Made by a program: the position numbers and the translations under genes | Notes under the pieces: model-generated | The model's input: the letters and a program-made list of their open reading frames with translations, nothing else | What the model was told of the DNA's origin: nothing | The model's database searches: none | Source of the DNA: Alphaproteobacteria bacterium UBA7314 | GTDB lineage: Bacteria; Pseudomonadota; Alphaproteobacteria; MPNO01; UBA830 | Assembly: GCA_002471575.1 (NCBI GenBank) | Contig: DKQG01000001.1 | Location: forward strand, 1-48,825 | Length of the DNA stretch: 48,825 nucleotides | Reading direction: 5' to 3' | Part shown: piece after piece, positions 25,672 through 34,984 of the stretch | How the letters are laid out: every line of letters starts with the position of its first letter | Position numbering within the stretch: position 1 is the stretch's first letter

Positions 25672-26880
25672 GTGCCAGAACAGACCTATCTAAACTGGCC
25701 GTTTCTGGAAGACCGGCACCGCGAACTGGCTGTTGAATTCCGGTGTTGGGCGGATCGCGAGATCGCACCGCTGTCGGAGAAAGAACCTAAAGACGATGCA
25801 GGCCTGGACGATCTCGCCCGCGAGCTGGTTAAACGCTTGGCCGCCGGTGACTGGCTTCAGTATTCGGTGCCTTCGCCTTGGGGCGGAAAATACGAGACGC
25901 TGGACGTGCGGGCACTGTGCCTGATGCGCGAAACCTTGGCCCAGTACTCGGGCATGGCTGATTTTTCCTTCGTTATGCAGGGTCTCGGCAGCGGACCGAT
26001 CTCTCTTTTCGGGTCGGAGGAAATCCGCAGAAAATACCTACCAGACGTCGCAGCAGGCAAACGCATAGCCGCCTTTGCTCTTTCGGAAATCGATTCCGGT
26101 TCCGACGTCGCCGCGATGACGACGAATGCGCGCCTGGACGGCGACCATTACGTGCTCAACGGTGCGAAAACGCTTATTTCGAACGGCGGACTTGCCGACC
26201 AATACGTCGTATTTTGCCGCACCGAGGACGCGCCTGGCGCGAGAGGCCTATCCGCGTTGGTTGTCGATGCCGATACAGTCGGTTTCGATGTGACTGAACG
26301 TTTTGACGTGATCGCTCCCCACCCCCTCGGGCGGCTTCAATTCACGGATTGCCGGGTACCGACAGCCAATCTCCTCGGTAACCCAGGAGACGGTTTCAAA
26401 ATCGCGATGTCGTCGCTGGATGTGTTTCGGTCGACCGTGGGTGCCGCCGCGCTAGGTTTCGCCCGTCGGGCCCATGACGAAGCCCTGGCACAGGCCCGCA
26501 GACGAATATCGTTCGGTAAACCGATCGCGGATTACCAGCTCATCCAGGAGAAACTGGCAGATGCCGCAATGAAAATCGACGCTGCCGCGTTGCTGGTATA
26601 CCGGTCCGCATGGACAAAGGATACTCAGGGCGGCCGTTTAACTCGGGAAGCCGCCATGGCGAAGCTATATGCGACCGAGATGGCTCAGGAAGTTATCGAT
26701 CAGGCAGTGCAGGTATGGGGCGGTATGGGCGTGGTCGTCGGGTCGACAGTGGAACGGCTTTACCGGGAAATTCGGGCTCTGCGGATTTACGAAGGCACGA
26801 GCGAGATCCAAAAATTAATCATCGCCGGCGAAGCTCTCTCCGCGACGGAAGCAGAGGAAACTGCGAAAGCGGCGGAGTAA
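25672..26880 (+). CDS. Acyl-CoA dehydrogenase
   Basis: 402 residues, full-length flavoprotein: FALSEIDSGSDVAAM for FAD/substrate contact, ARRRISFGKPIADYQLIQEKLAD, then the C-terminal QVWGGMGVV and YEGTSEIQKLIIAG with a catalytic-type Glu in the YEGTSE motif. The start codon is GTG with AAGGAG 8 nt upstream. It would introduce or remove a double bond in the alicyclic or acyclic CoA ester made from the aromatic substrate, passing electrons to ETF. Located between enoyl-CoA hydratase and CoA-ligase genes. Confidence 0.93.
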   Translation: MPEQTYLNWPFLEDRHRELAVEFRCWADREIAPLSEKEPKDDAGLDDLARELVKRLAAGDWLQYSVPSPWGGKYETLDVRALCLMRETLAQYSGMADFSFVMQGLGSGPISLFGSEEIRRKYLPDVAAGKRIAAFALSEIDSGSDVAAMTTNARLDGDHYVLNGAKTLISNGGLADQYVVFCRTEDAPGARGLSALVVDADTVGFDVTERFDVIAPHPLGRLQFTDCRVPTANLLGNPGDGFKIAMSSLDVFRSTVGAAALGFARRAHDEALAQARRRISFGKPIADYQLIQEKLADAAMKIDAAALLVYRSAWTKDTQGGRLTREAAMAKLYATEMAQEVIDQAVQVWGGMGVVVGSTVERLYREIRALRIYEGTSEIQKLIIAGEALSATEAEETAKAAE

Positions 26881-26885
26881 TAAGC

Positions 26886-28544
26886 ATGACCGAGCATCTC
26901 CCCGGCGGACCGAGCGCCCACGTCGATACTTTTTCGGCGGACAATCTGCCTCCGAAAGATCAATGGCCGGTGTTCGACTTCGACACCCTGCCCGTCTTGA
27001 AGGCCTATCCCGACAGAATTAATGCCGGCGTCGTACTGCTCGACAAGATGTGCGAAACCGGCTTCAGCGACAACGCGGTGCTGCACTATGAAGACACGAC
27101 CTGGACCTACAACGAACTCCGAGATATCGCGGACCGGATCGCCAAAGTACTCGTCGAAGATCACGGCCTCGTCCCCGGCAACCGGGTTTTGCTGCGGGCC
27201 GCAAACAATCCGATGTTGGTCGCATGCTGGTGTGCGGTTCTGAAAGCAGGTGGAATCTGCGTCACCACGATGCAGTTGCTGCGAGCGCGTGAACTCGTCT
27301 ACATCGCCGAAAAGGCAGAAATACGTCACGTTCTTTGCGATATTTCGCTTGCCGACGAGATGGAAAAAACCTGTCAGCTCAAGCCAGAAATCACGGACAC
27401 GCTCTATTTTTCCGCCACCGGGAACGCCGATGCGACGCTTGATCGGGCGATCGAAACCAAGTCCAGCGGTTTTGCCAACTGCGACACGGCGGCGGACGAC
27501 ACCGCGCTAATCGCCTTCACCTCCGGCACCACTGGTTCTCCGAAGGCCACGATGCATTTCCATCGGGATGTAGTCGCGATGACCGATTGCTTCCCTAGGT
27601 CCTTCCAGATGGCGGAACCGCATGACGTTTTTACGGGCACCCCACCACTGGCTTTCACGTTTGGTCTTGGCGGACTGACGTGTTTTCCGATGAGGTTCGG
27701 CGCGTCTACACGGTTCTTCCCAGGGCCAATGGGGCCGGAGGAGATGATGGTCGCGATCGAGAAATACCGGATCACGGGGCTTTATACGGCGCCAACGATG
27801 TACCGACAGCTTGCCGATCTAGCAGACAAATACGATATCTCCAGCCTTGAAAAGTGCGTCTCCGCCGGCGAAACCCTGCCGAAGGCGACGTGGGAAGCGT
27901 TCCATGACGCGACCGGCATTCGCATTGTTGATGGGCTGGGCTCGACCGAAATGATCCACATCTTCGTCGCCGCGAGCCGCGAGGAAATGCGACCCGGTTT
28001 CACAGGTAAGGCAATCCCGGGTTACCGGGCAAAGATCGTCGATGAAGACGGCAACGATTTGCCGCTTAATACGCCCGGTCTTTTGGCAGTTCAGGGCCCG
28101 ACCGGCTGCCGGTATCTTGCCGACGAGCGTCAGGGCGTCTACGTCAAGGACGGTTGGAACTACCCCGGCGATGTCTACGAGATGAACGAAGACGGATATT
28201 TCAAATACGTGGCGCGGGCCGACGATATGATCATTTCAGCAGGTTACAATATCTCCGGCCCGGAGGTTGAAAACGCGCTACTTGACCACGAGGCGGTTGC
28301 CGAATGTGCGGTGATTGGGAAACCGGACGAAAAGCGCACGAATATCGTCAAAGCCTTTGTCGTGCTGCGCGACGGATATGTAGCCGAAGACCAAACCTTA
28401 AAAACACTGCAGAATTACGTAAAAAATGAAATCGCACCCTACAAGTATCCACGGGAGATCGATTTCGTCAGTGAACTGCCGAAAACGGAGACGGGCAAAC
28501 TGCAGCGTTTCCGGCTGCGTGACAAGGAACGGGCGGACAGATAG
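26886..28544 (+). CDS. Aryl-CoA ligase (benzoate/2-aminobenzoate-CoA ligase type)
   Basis: 552 residues, ANL superfamily. Motifs: P-loop AFTSGTTGSPKAT, the adenylate motif GLGSTEMIHIF (the GSTEM-IHIF form is typical of benzoate-CoA ligases), GYNISGPEVENALL, and the C-terminal catalytic Lys in PKTETGKLQRF. It activates the aromatic carboxylate with ATP and CoA, the committing step of the pathway. GGAG lies 8 nt before the ATG; the frame continues upstream into the dehydrogenase gene but that part is not coding. With the two-domain hydroxylase at 30444 anthranilate is the most likely substrate; salicylate or benzoate are alternatives. Confidence 0.9.
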   Translation: MTEHLPGGPSAHVDTFSADNLPPKDQWPVFDFDTLPVLKAYPDRINAGVVLLDKMCETGFSDNAVLHYEDTTWTYNELRDIADRIAKVLVEDHGLVPGNRVLLRAANNPMLVACWCAVLKAGGICVTTMQLLRARELVYIAEKAEIRHVLCDISLADEMEKTCQLKPEITDTLYFSATGNADATLDRAIETKSSGFANCDTAADDTALIAFTSGTTGSPKATMHFHRDVVAMTDCFPRSFQMAEPHDVFTGTPPLAFTFGLGGLTCFPMRFGASTRFFPGPMGPEEMMVAIEKYRITGLYTAPTMYRQLADLADKYDISSLEKCVSAGETLPKATWEAFHDATGIRIVDGLGSTEMIHIFVAASREEMRPGFTGKAIPGYRAKIVDEDGNDLPLNTPGLLAVQGPTGCRYLADERQGVYVKDGWNYPGDVYEMNEDGYFKYVARADDMIISAGYNISGPEVENALLDHEAVAECAVIGKPDEKRTNIVKAFVVLRDGYVAEDQTLKTLQNYVKNEIAPYKYPREIDFVSELPKTETGKLQRFRLRDKERADR

Positions 28545-28944
28545 CCGCCAAATAAAGGGAAGAAACCCCACCTTCTTTCGGCTCGTTTAGCCGGATTTCC
28601 GGTTCAGGCCCTTTTGACCTTCCACTGAGGCACCGCGGCCAGATTCGCCGACGCCGCTGCGGTCTTGGCCATTGATAGAATTGATCCCGTTCGAGAGGGC
28701 CGTGAGCATTTCGGGAGAAATCAGTCTGACGTGCTATCCATCTACATAGAAACGTTGTCCCATGTCCGTTTTTTCATGGGTGCGTCCAGTGGAAAACCGA
28801 AGAGCCGGCACAGCAAATGTTGCCGCTGGAATAGCCGCCAGCTTCCCGAGAGCCATTACGACCAGGTTCTACCCGAAGATTCCTTTGATGCTAAATCTCG
28901 GAGGGTCGCCAGAGCCTTGTTTTCTCCGCGGTGGTCTCTAGCGC
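28545..28944. other. Intergenic region after the aryl-CoA ligase
   Basis: About 400 nt between convergent genes. It has a small hairpin (CGGCT-cgttt-AGCCG at 28579-28593) without a T-run, and no frame that I recognise on either strand. It could be the remnant of a decayed gene, as nearby intervals are, but I cannot name one. Confidence 0.35.
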
Positions 28945-29655
28945 CTAGTTCTCCCGGCCGGAGACTTCATAACACGCAGTGTCGCGTGCAAACCCGCCGT
29001 GCAGATCAAGCATGCGCTCGCGCCACGCATAAACCGGATCGTCCTTTGCCAGTAACTGGAACGGGCTGGTTATTCGAGCCCACTGAAACTGCGAAAAGAC
29101 CACGTAATCAGCGTAACCGGCACTATCGCCGCAGATGAAACCCTGGCCCTTCCGGAAAGACGTTCGAATCGGATCCATCGTCCGGTATAGGTTGATTACC
29201 CTATCGTTTCGGCCTTCCTGAACCTCTTCCAGTGTGCGCTTGTACATTTTCTCCATCGATTCCCGGAAGTAGTCTCGATCGTCCGGGTGCGCAGCGTCGA
29301 GCACGTCACGCGCGATCAGCGGTCCCAGAGCAACGTTTACCGCACGGTCGCACCACGAGTTGATGACCCGCGTCACGCCCTGCCCGATGGACCCGCCCAG
29401 CAGACTGGGGGTATCGGCGTATATCTCGTCGAGGTGAACGGCGATATCCCAGGAATCGGTCTTCACGACATCACCGTCAACCATCACCGGCACGCTTTTG
29501 GTATTGGCGAAAGCAATGGATTCTTTATCAGTAAGAAGCAGCGGGATCTGTTCGAATTCCAACCCCTTGTGTTTCAGTGCCATCTTGGCCCGCCATGAAA
29601 ACTGGCTATAGCGGCGGTCTTCGTGGCCCAGCAGTTCGTATAATTTAATGGTCAT
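28945..29655 (-). CDS. Glutathione S-transferase family protein (LigE/LigF-like)
   Basis: 236 residues. The N-terminal thioredoxin-like domain has YSQFSWRAKMALKHKGLEFE and SVPVMVDGDVVKTDSWDIAVHLDE, a pattern close to the beta-etherase (LigE/LigP) type GSTs of lignin-degrading sphingomonads; a helical C-terminal domain follows. Most such homologues in alphaproteobacteria have unknown substrates. GGAG lies 8 nt before the ATG. Probably a single-gene unit; the upstream neighbour is a dead SCO1 gene. Confidence 0.85.
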   Translation of the reverse strand: MTIKLYELLGHEDRRYSQFSWRAKMALKHKGLEFEQIPLLLTDKESIAFANTKSVPVMVDGDVVKTDSWDIAVHLDEIYADTPSLLGGSIGQGVTRVINSWCDRAVNVALGPLIARDVLDAAHPDDRDYFRESMEKMYKRTLEEVQEGRNDRVINLYRTMDPIRTSFRKGQGFICGDSAGYADYVVFSQFQWARITSPFQLLAKDDPVYAWRERMLDLHGGFARDTACYEVSGREN

Positions 29656-29793
29656 TTGGCGATCTCCATTTTCGGGCGTTCGCTAACCCCGTGCCGGCGT
29701 CAGGTCAAGTGCGCGACAGGAAGTATATCCCCAGATGGGAAAAGATTTTCTCCGGTGCGAGGTCGTGACTGAAGCTCCGGAGATTCTTGTCGT

Positions 29794-30180
29794 CTAGAAA
29801 AAGAAGATATTTCCCGGCCGAGTGCGCAATGAAATATGTTCCGCCAAGCTATCTCGGTCCCGGAATGACAAGAATGCTGGATGCATGACACACCCATAGG
29901 GGCTGGTCGGGCGTGCCCGTCCGGGTGTTCGTGCATTCGTCGAAATGTAATATAAACTCGCCCAGCAAGTCTTGGTGTCGCGGGCGGGATCCAAAGTGTC
30001 GAAGACAGGTTTTGCAAACTTCGCGGGGTCAGCCGGTGTTTTCATCACCGATGCGACACGCATCATCGATTTGGGGCACAATTCCGGACACCCCTTACAT
30101 CCAAAGTTCATCAGTGTAAAAGGGCCACGGAAATCGTCTCGGCCTAAGATCTATCCATACTGATCCGTCAAGCCAAAGAT
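29794..30180 (-). pseudogene. Decayed SCO1/SenC copper-chaperone gene
   Basis: Reading leftward from about 30180 a single frame gives FGLTDQYG, an in-frame TAG (30151-30153), then GRDDFRGPFTLMNFGCKGCPELCPKSM with the SCO1 Cys-x3-Cys motif in GCPELCP, and PVFDTLDPARDT, all in the order of SCO1/SenC/PrrC proteins. The middle part is degraded, but HPAFLSFRDRDSLAEHIS near 29850 fits the family's C-terminal strand (usually DH-T/S-A-x-L-Y-x-M-D-R-D-G). Intact SCO1 delivers copper to cytochrome oxidase; this copy should be non-functional. Confidence 0.65.
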
Positions 30181-30443
30181 CGTCTAGACATGCAACCGCG
30201 GCAGGACCGGATTGTCAGCCTCCTCCGAGCCTGTCTTGGCAACGTTTTTCTTGTAATCGTCCTACGCCGCAACTGTAAGAGCGTCAGTAACGATGGCTAT
30301 GGTAAAGCCGGCAGAAAGACGGAAGCGAATACGAAGTTGCCCGTGATTGCTGGACGAAAACGCTCGCGACAGTGCAGGACCAAATATTCGCTGGATCGGC
30401 TAACGATGCGATAAATAGCCACAAACGCGCATGAAGCAGTGGG
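30181..30443. other. Intergenic remainder upstream of the SCO1 pseudogene
   Basis: About 260 nt with stops in all frames except a short plus-strand frame (30190-30414) that resembles nothing known. It may include the lost N-terminal part of the SCO1 gene and the 3' region of the hydroxylase transcript. No terminator with T-run is evident. Confidence 0.3.
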
Positions 30444-32861
30444 TTATTCCGCTGCTTCTTCGCGTGACCCGGCAGCGGCGCCAACGGCCGCACCCTTCAT
30501 CTCCCATTCGGAGACCTTGTTCAGCATGGAACTGCCCGTGTGGCCGTCCTGGTTGTTGGGTTTGGCCTGTTCGCGGAGCTCTTCCATCTGGGAACGCGAC
30601 CGTTCATATTGGCGGAACGCCGCAAACTTGGCAGACATATACTGGTCCGGCCAAACGATATCCTGCACCCCGTAATAGGCGGCAGCCTGTTGCGTAAAGT
30701 AGGGGTTGTACAGATGCGTCCGTGCCAGGGCGACAAGGTCGCTGCGACCCGCGCCGACGATCGTATTGACCTGGTCCCAATCGAAAATATTGCCGGCAAC
30801 CAGCGTCGGGATATCGGCCTCGATACGGATCTGTTCGGAGAACGGTGCCTGAAACATACGACCATACACGGGCTTCTCCGTGGCATCCGTCTGACCCGTC
30901 GACACATTGATTAAATCGCAGCCATGCGCCTTGAACGCCTTTGCGAATTGGACCGCGTCATCCGCGGTGGTGCCGCCCTCGACCCAGTCGGTGGCGGAAA
31001 TTCGAACCGACATCGGACGTTCTTTCGGCCATACTGCGCGGCAGGCATCGAACACCTCCAGCGGGAAACGCATCCGGTTATCGATCGATCCACCGTATTC
31101 ATCCGTACGCTTGTTGGTGAACGGCGACAGGAACGTCGCCAGCACATAGCCGTGGGCACAATGCAGCTCCGCTATATCGAACCCGGCGCGCGCTGCTCGT
31201 CGGAAGGCGGAGACGAAATCGGCTTTCACCCGGTCCATGTCATCACGGGTCATTTCCTTGGGCACAACAGAATTGGGCAGATACGGCAACGGCGACGCAG
31301 CGATGATTTCCCACGCCCCCTCTTCGAGCGGCTGGTCGATCCCCTCCCAAGCGAGTTTGGTCGCGCCTTTTCGGCCGGCATGGCCGATTTGCATTGCCAT
31401 TTTGGCATCGGTGCGTTGATGGGCAAAATCGACGATACGCTTCCACTCAGCTTCTTGTTCGTCCGTCCAGATTCCAACACATCCAGGAGTTATACGTGCA
31501 CCAGGCGACACACAGGTCATTTCGGTAAAAACCAGACCCGCTCCGCCCATGGCGCGGCTGGTGTAATGACTGAAGTGCCAGTCGTCCGGGTTTCCGTCGG
31601 TCGCACAGTATTGGCACATGGGCGAGACTACGACCCGGTTGGACAACCGCATTCCCCGCAGCTGTATAGGCGCGAACATTGGGGGCACCGGGTTCTCTAG
31701 CAACTGCGGAGCATCGTACTTTTTTGCAGCGTCCGCTGAGAACGACTTGTCAATGGCCTCAACGAACTCCCGGTCGCGAAGGCGTAAATTATCATACGTG
31801 ATCGCCTTGGAACGCGACATCAGGCTGAAGTTAAACTGGATGGGGTCCATGTCCCAATACCGTTTAACATGTTCAAACCATGACAGAGACACTTCGGCCG
31901 CATGCTGGATGCGTTCGACCTCGTCACGACGGTTTTTATCATACATATTCAACGCAGCCCGGGCGTCAGGCTCCGCTTGGCAGCACTCGAACAACGCAAT
32001 GGCGTCTTCCATTGCAAGCTTGGTCCCCGACCCGATGGAATAATGAGCCGTGTGTGCGCAGTCCCCCATGATTACGACGTTGTCCATGACCCACGTTTCG
32101 CAGCGGATCATAGGGAAGCTACGCCACATCGATCGGTTAGTGATAATTGGGTGTCCATCCAGCAAATCTTTGTAGAGTTCTGTAATGTACGCGACGGTTT
32201 CCTCTTCCGTCGCGTTTTCCATCCCGGCCTTGTGCCATGCATCGTCCGTTGTTTCGACGATCATGGTGCTCATTTCACTATTGTACTGATAAGCGTGTAG
32301 GTTCCAGATACCCGCATCATTCTCGCGAAAATCAAACGTAAAGGCAGGCAAGGGCTTGGTCGAACCCAGCCAGACGAACTTGTTCGGCCGCCAGTCGAAG
32401 CTGGGTTTGAAATGATCAGCGAATTCGTCGCGTACCCAGGAATTGATACCGTTGGCGGCAAGAACTAGGTCCGCGTCTGATTCCAGGTCATCCAAAGCCT
32501 TGATCTCGCGCTGAAATTCCATCTCGACGCCGACTTCCTGGCAACATTTCTGCAGGATCAGCAGCAGATCCTTGCGCGACATGCCGCAAAAACCGTTGCC
32601 TGCAATCGCGACTTCCGACCCCTTGAAATAGGTGACGATATCGTCCCAGTAGGCGAACGTTTCACGGATCCGGTCATAAGACACTTGGTCGTAGTCGCGG
32701 AAATGACTAAGTGTTTCGGCAGAGAACACGACACCGAAGCCGAACGTGTCGTCCGGCTGATTCTGTTCATAGATTTTTATCTGATGAGACGGATCCGCCT
32801 TTTTCATTAAAAGCGAAAAATAAAGCCCCGCCGGCCCGCCGCCGATAACCTCAATCTTCAT
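30444..32861 (-). CDS. Two-domain flavin monooxygenase/OYE reductase (2-aminobenzoyl-CoA monooxygenase/reductase or salicylyl-CoA 5-hydroxylase type)
   Basis: 805 residues. Residues 1 to about 400 are a class A flavin monooxygenase (GGGPAGL at 7-13, GDCAHTAHYSIGSGTKLAMEDA near 275-295). Residues from about 410 are an Old Yellow Enzyme domain (FAPIQLRGMRLSNRVVVSPMCQYCATDG, HCAHGYVLATFLSPFTNKRTDEYGGS). This architecture is that of Azoarcus evansii 2-aminobenzoyl-CoA monooxygenase/reductase and of enzymes annotated as bifunctional salicylyl-CoA 5-hydroxylase/oxidoreductase. The first domain hydroxylates the aryl-CoA at C5, the second reduces the ring with NADH. A MarR-type palindrome lies 35 nt upstream of the ATG. 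The C-terminal tail (about 40 residues) is Ala/Glu-rich. Confidence 0.92.
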   Translation of the reverse strand: MKIEVIGGGPAGLYFSLLMKKADPSHQIKIYEQNQPDDTFGFGVVFSAETLSHFRDYDQVSYDRIRETFAYWDDIVTYFKGSEVAIAGNGFCGMSRKDLLLILQKCCQEVGVEMEFQREIKALDDLESDADLVLAANGINSWVRDEFADHFKPSFDWRPNKFVWLGSTKPLPAFTFDFRENDAGIWNLHAYQYNSEMSTMIVETTDDAWHKAGMENATEEETVAYITELYKDLLDGHPIITNRSMWRSFPMIRCETWVMDNVVIMGDCAHTAHYSIGSGTKLAMEDAIALFECCQAEPDARAALNMYDKNRRDEVERIQHAAEVSLSWFEHVKRYWDMDPIQFNFSLMSRSKAITYDNLRLRDREFVEAIDKSFSADAAKKYDAPQLLENPVPPMFAPIQLRGMRLSNRVVVSPMCQYCATDGNPDDWHFSHYTSRAMGGAGLVFTEMTCVSPGARITPGCVGIWTDEQEAEWKRIVDFAHQRTDAKMAMQIGHAGRKGATKLAWEGIDQPLEEGAWEIIAASPLPYLPNSVVPKEMTRDDMDRVKADFVSAFRRAARAGFDIAELHCAHGYVLATFLSPFTNKRTDEYGGSIDNRMRFPLEVFDACRAVWPKERPMSVRISATDWVEGGTTADDAVQFAKAFKAHGCDLINVSTGQTDATEKPVYGRMFQAPFSEQIRIEADIPTLVAGNIFDWDQVNTIVGAGRSDLVALARTHLYNPYFTQQAAAYYGVQDIVWPDQYMSAKFAAFRQYERSRSQMEELREQAKPNNQDGHTGSSMLNKVSEWEMKGAAVGAAAGSREEAAE

Positions 32862-32895
32862 TGTTTTGCTCTGTTCACCTGTGGCCCGATCAAAT

Positions 32896-32913
32896 TATTT
32901 TAAGTTTAAAATA
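32896..32913. promoter_or_regulatory. Putative MarR operator, second copy
   Basis: TATTTTAAGTTTAAAATA is an 18-nt palindrome with two central mismatches, and differs from the site at 23461 (TGTTTTAAGCTTAAAACA) at three positions. It sits 35 nt before the start of the hydroxylase/reductase gene and is flanked by an AT-rich promoter-like stretch. It probably binds the MarR protein encoded at 24335. The dCTP-deaminase gene diverges 114 nt away and could be affected. Confidence 0.6.
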
Positions 32914-33026
32914 TTTTTGTTCAAGATCTAAATCACATTACACTTGTAACAATCCTGGGCGCCACTTATCCACATCCGAGAATTCCATCCTCCCAAAACC
33001 GGGCAGGATTCGCGTACTATCACGCC

Positions 33027-34166
33027 ATGACATCGTCCGCCCCACTTCAAGCCGTCGAAACTCCCGCGACAGGCATCTTTCCAAGTCAGATACTCCGGGA
33101 ACTGATTGAAGAGGACGCGATCAAAACAACCCAGCCGATCACGCCGGATCTTGTGCAGCCAGCCAGTATAGACCTTCGGCTGGGCGAGTTCGCTTGGCGG
33201 GTACAAGCAAGTTTCTTGACCGGTCCCGACGCCACAGTCGAGGAGAAAGTCCGCGCATTCGAAATGCACCGGATCGACCTCACGGGTGGCGCGGTTCTCG
33301 AAAAGGGCTGCGTTTACATTGTACCGCTGCTGGAAAGCCTTGACCTGCCCGACGACGTTTCCGCCTTTGCCAACCCGAAGAGCTCAACCGGACGGCTCGA
33401 TATCTTCACACGTGTCATCTCCGACCGCGGGACCCGCTTCGACCTGATCCGTGCCGGCTACACTGGCCCACTATATGCAGAGGTGTCCCCAAAGACATTT
33501 TCGATCGCCGTGCAGACCGGATCGCGCCTGACGCAACTCCGGTTGCGGCGCGGCCGGTCGGAAGTCGCGCCGGATGATCTATTGCGCCTTCACGAAGAAA
33601 GCCGGTTGATCGATGGATCAGTCGATCCGATTGAAATCGCCGAGCACCAGAGCCTGAGCCTCCGTCTCGACCTTGCCGGCAACGATATGAATGATGTCGT
33701 CGGCTGGCGTGCGCGCCATCATGCGGGAATCATTGATGTCGACAAACCCGATAACTACGATCCTGCGGATTTCTGGGAGCCCGTTTCAGCTCGCGGTGGC
33801 GGCATTATTCTCAACCCTGACGATTTTTATATTCTTGCGACCCGGGAAGCCGTGACCGTGCCGCCCGATTACGCCGCTGAAATGGTAGCCTATGATACGC
33901 TGGTCGGCGAATTCCGTGTGCATTACGCCGGATTCTTCGACCCGGGCTTCGGTTGGGACCCGAAAAATGTCGCCGTCGGTTCGCGCGGCGTGCTGGAGGT
34001 GCGATCCCACGACGTACCCTTCCTGCTGGAACACGAGCAGGTGATCGGAAGGTTACGATACGAACGATTGACGGCGCGGCCAGAGAAAATATATGGCTCG
34101 GGTATCGGGTCTCATTATCAGGGACAGGGGCTTAAGCTGGCCAAGCAATTCAAGACTCCGAACTGA
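33027..34166 (+). CDS. dcd: 2'-deoxycytidine 5'-triphosphate deaminase, long (PF06559) form
   Basis: 379 residues, about twice the length of E. coli Dcd; the long form found mainly in alphaproteobacteria has two dUTPase-like beta domains. Visible family parts are PASIDLRLGEFAWR, ANPKSSTGRLDIFTRV with the active-site region, and a duplicated SLSLRLDLAGND in the second half ending in HYQGQGLKLAKQF. It converts dCTP to dUTP. A housekeeping gene; the catabolic genes appear to be inserted around it. Confidence 0.88.
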   Translation: MTSSAPLQAVETPATGIFPSQILRELIEEDAIKTTQPITPDLVQPASIDLRLGEFAWRVQASFLTGPDATVEEKVRAFEMHRIDLTGGAVLEKGCVYIVPLLESLDLPDDVSAFANPKSSTGRLDIFTRVISDRGTRFDLIRAGYTGPLYAEVSPKTFSIAVQTGSRLTQLRLRRGRSEVAPDDLLRLHEESRLIDGSVDPIEIAEHQSLSLRLDLAGNDMNDVVGWRARHHAGIIDVDKPDNYDPADFWEPVSARGGGIILNPDDFYILATREAVTVPPDYAAEMVAYDTLVGEFRVHYAGFFDPGFGWDPKNVAVGSRGVLEVRSHDVPFLLEHEQVIGRLRYERLTARPEKIYGSGIGSHYQGQGLKLAKQFKTPN

Positions 34167-34500
34167 CGCTCTCGTCCCGCATCTTTGACGTTTACTGTTA
34201 CTGCTCGTGTTCGTTTCGGCACCGTTTCCGGACCGCTCAGCAGAGTCCTTGCCTGCTGAGGGGGCCTACCACTGCATCGTTAAACGTAACGGCGACCCCA
34301 TCGACACACTGAAGATCAAAATCACGCGCGACGGTCCTGGCCACTGCCCCGATGATCAGCGGCCGGAAACCCTCTCTCAGCACAAGGGACAAATATACCA
34401 ACTTCTATGGTTGAGGCGGTTTTCGGTGTTCTGCTGTGTCCTAGCGCAATCTTGTTAGTGTTAATTGATATTTTTTTACGCCACCGCATTCCATCAAACG
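34167..34500. other. Intergenic region between dcd and the thioesterase gene
   Basis: About 330 nt between convergent genes. A plus-strand frame (34207-34458, 83 codons) has no recognisable family and no SD, so it is not called. A T7 run at 34469-34475 lacks a convincing stem. Nothing else is seen. Confidence 0.35.
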
Positions 34501-34917
34501 TCAGTCAAAGCGATCGCGAATATATTGCGGTACTTCTATTGCTTTCATGCCCCTTTCGGCCTCTTTGTCTTCCACCACCATCACTCGACGCTCAAAACCT
34601 TCAAGCGCAACACGCCCATCCGCGTGGTCTATACGATGCTTGACGACAAAGGTTTTGCCGGACCATTCTTCAACCCAGCTTGTCATCTTCAGATCCGCCC
34701 CGAGTTTGCAGGCGTTCTTGTAGGTTGTGCCGTTTTCCACCAGCGGCATTCCACTGACACCTAAATCTCGGTCGAGCTCCACATAAGACAATTGATTCTC
34801 GGTAAACAGGCGCTCCGTTCCCTGGTCGAACCATTTATAGAAGTTGGGATAGAACACGATGCCAGCCGCATCGCAGTGGGCCCACTCCACTCTTATCTCG
34901 CTGACGAATTCCTTCAC
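34501..34917 (-). CDS. 4HBT-family acyl-CoA thioesterase
   Basis: 138 residues, hot-dog fold. The family active-site segment is VEWAHCDAAGIVFYPNFYKWFDQGTE, with the catalytic-type Asp in HCDAAGIVFYPNF. GTG 34917 (VKEFVSEIRVEW) is chosen because it gives the usual length and N-terminus; an upstream ATG at 34986 would add an atypical 23 residues overlapping the pirin gene start. A thioesterase of this kind is part of the A. evansii 2-aminobenzoate gene clusters, and it may recycle CoA from dead-end aryl-CoA esters here. Confidence 0.85.
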   Translation of the reverse strand: MKEFVSEIRVEWAHCDAAGIVFYPNFYKWFDQGTERLFTENQLSYVELDRDLGVSGMPLVENGTTYKNACKLGADLKMTSWVEEWSGKTFVVKHRIDHADGRVALEGFERRVMVVEDKEAERGMKAIEVPQYIRDRFD

Positions 34918-34984
34918 GGCGCCCCCAAATAGATTTCCCGAACGGATTTGATATTCCCACGTTTTAGCGCATATTGAACCGACC

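Noticed and set aside
28665..29138. 157-codon plus-strand frame over the ligase-GST gap
   Set aside because: No SD, no recognisable family, and its second half is antisense to the GST gene.
34207..34458. 83-codon frame between dcd and the thioesterase
   Set aside because: No family, no SD and a composition unlike neighbouring genes.
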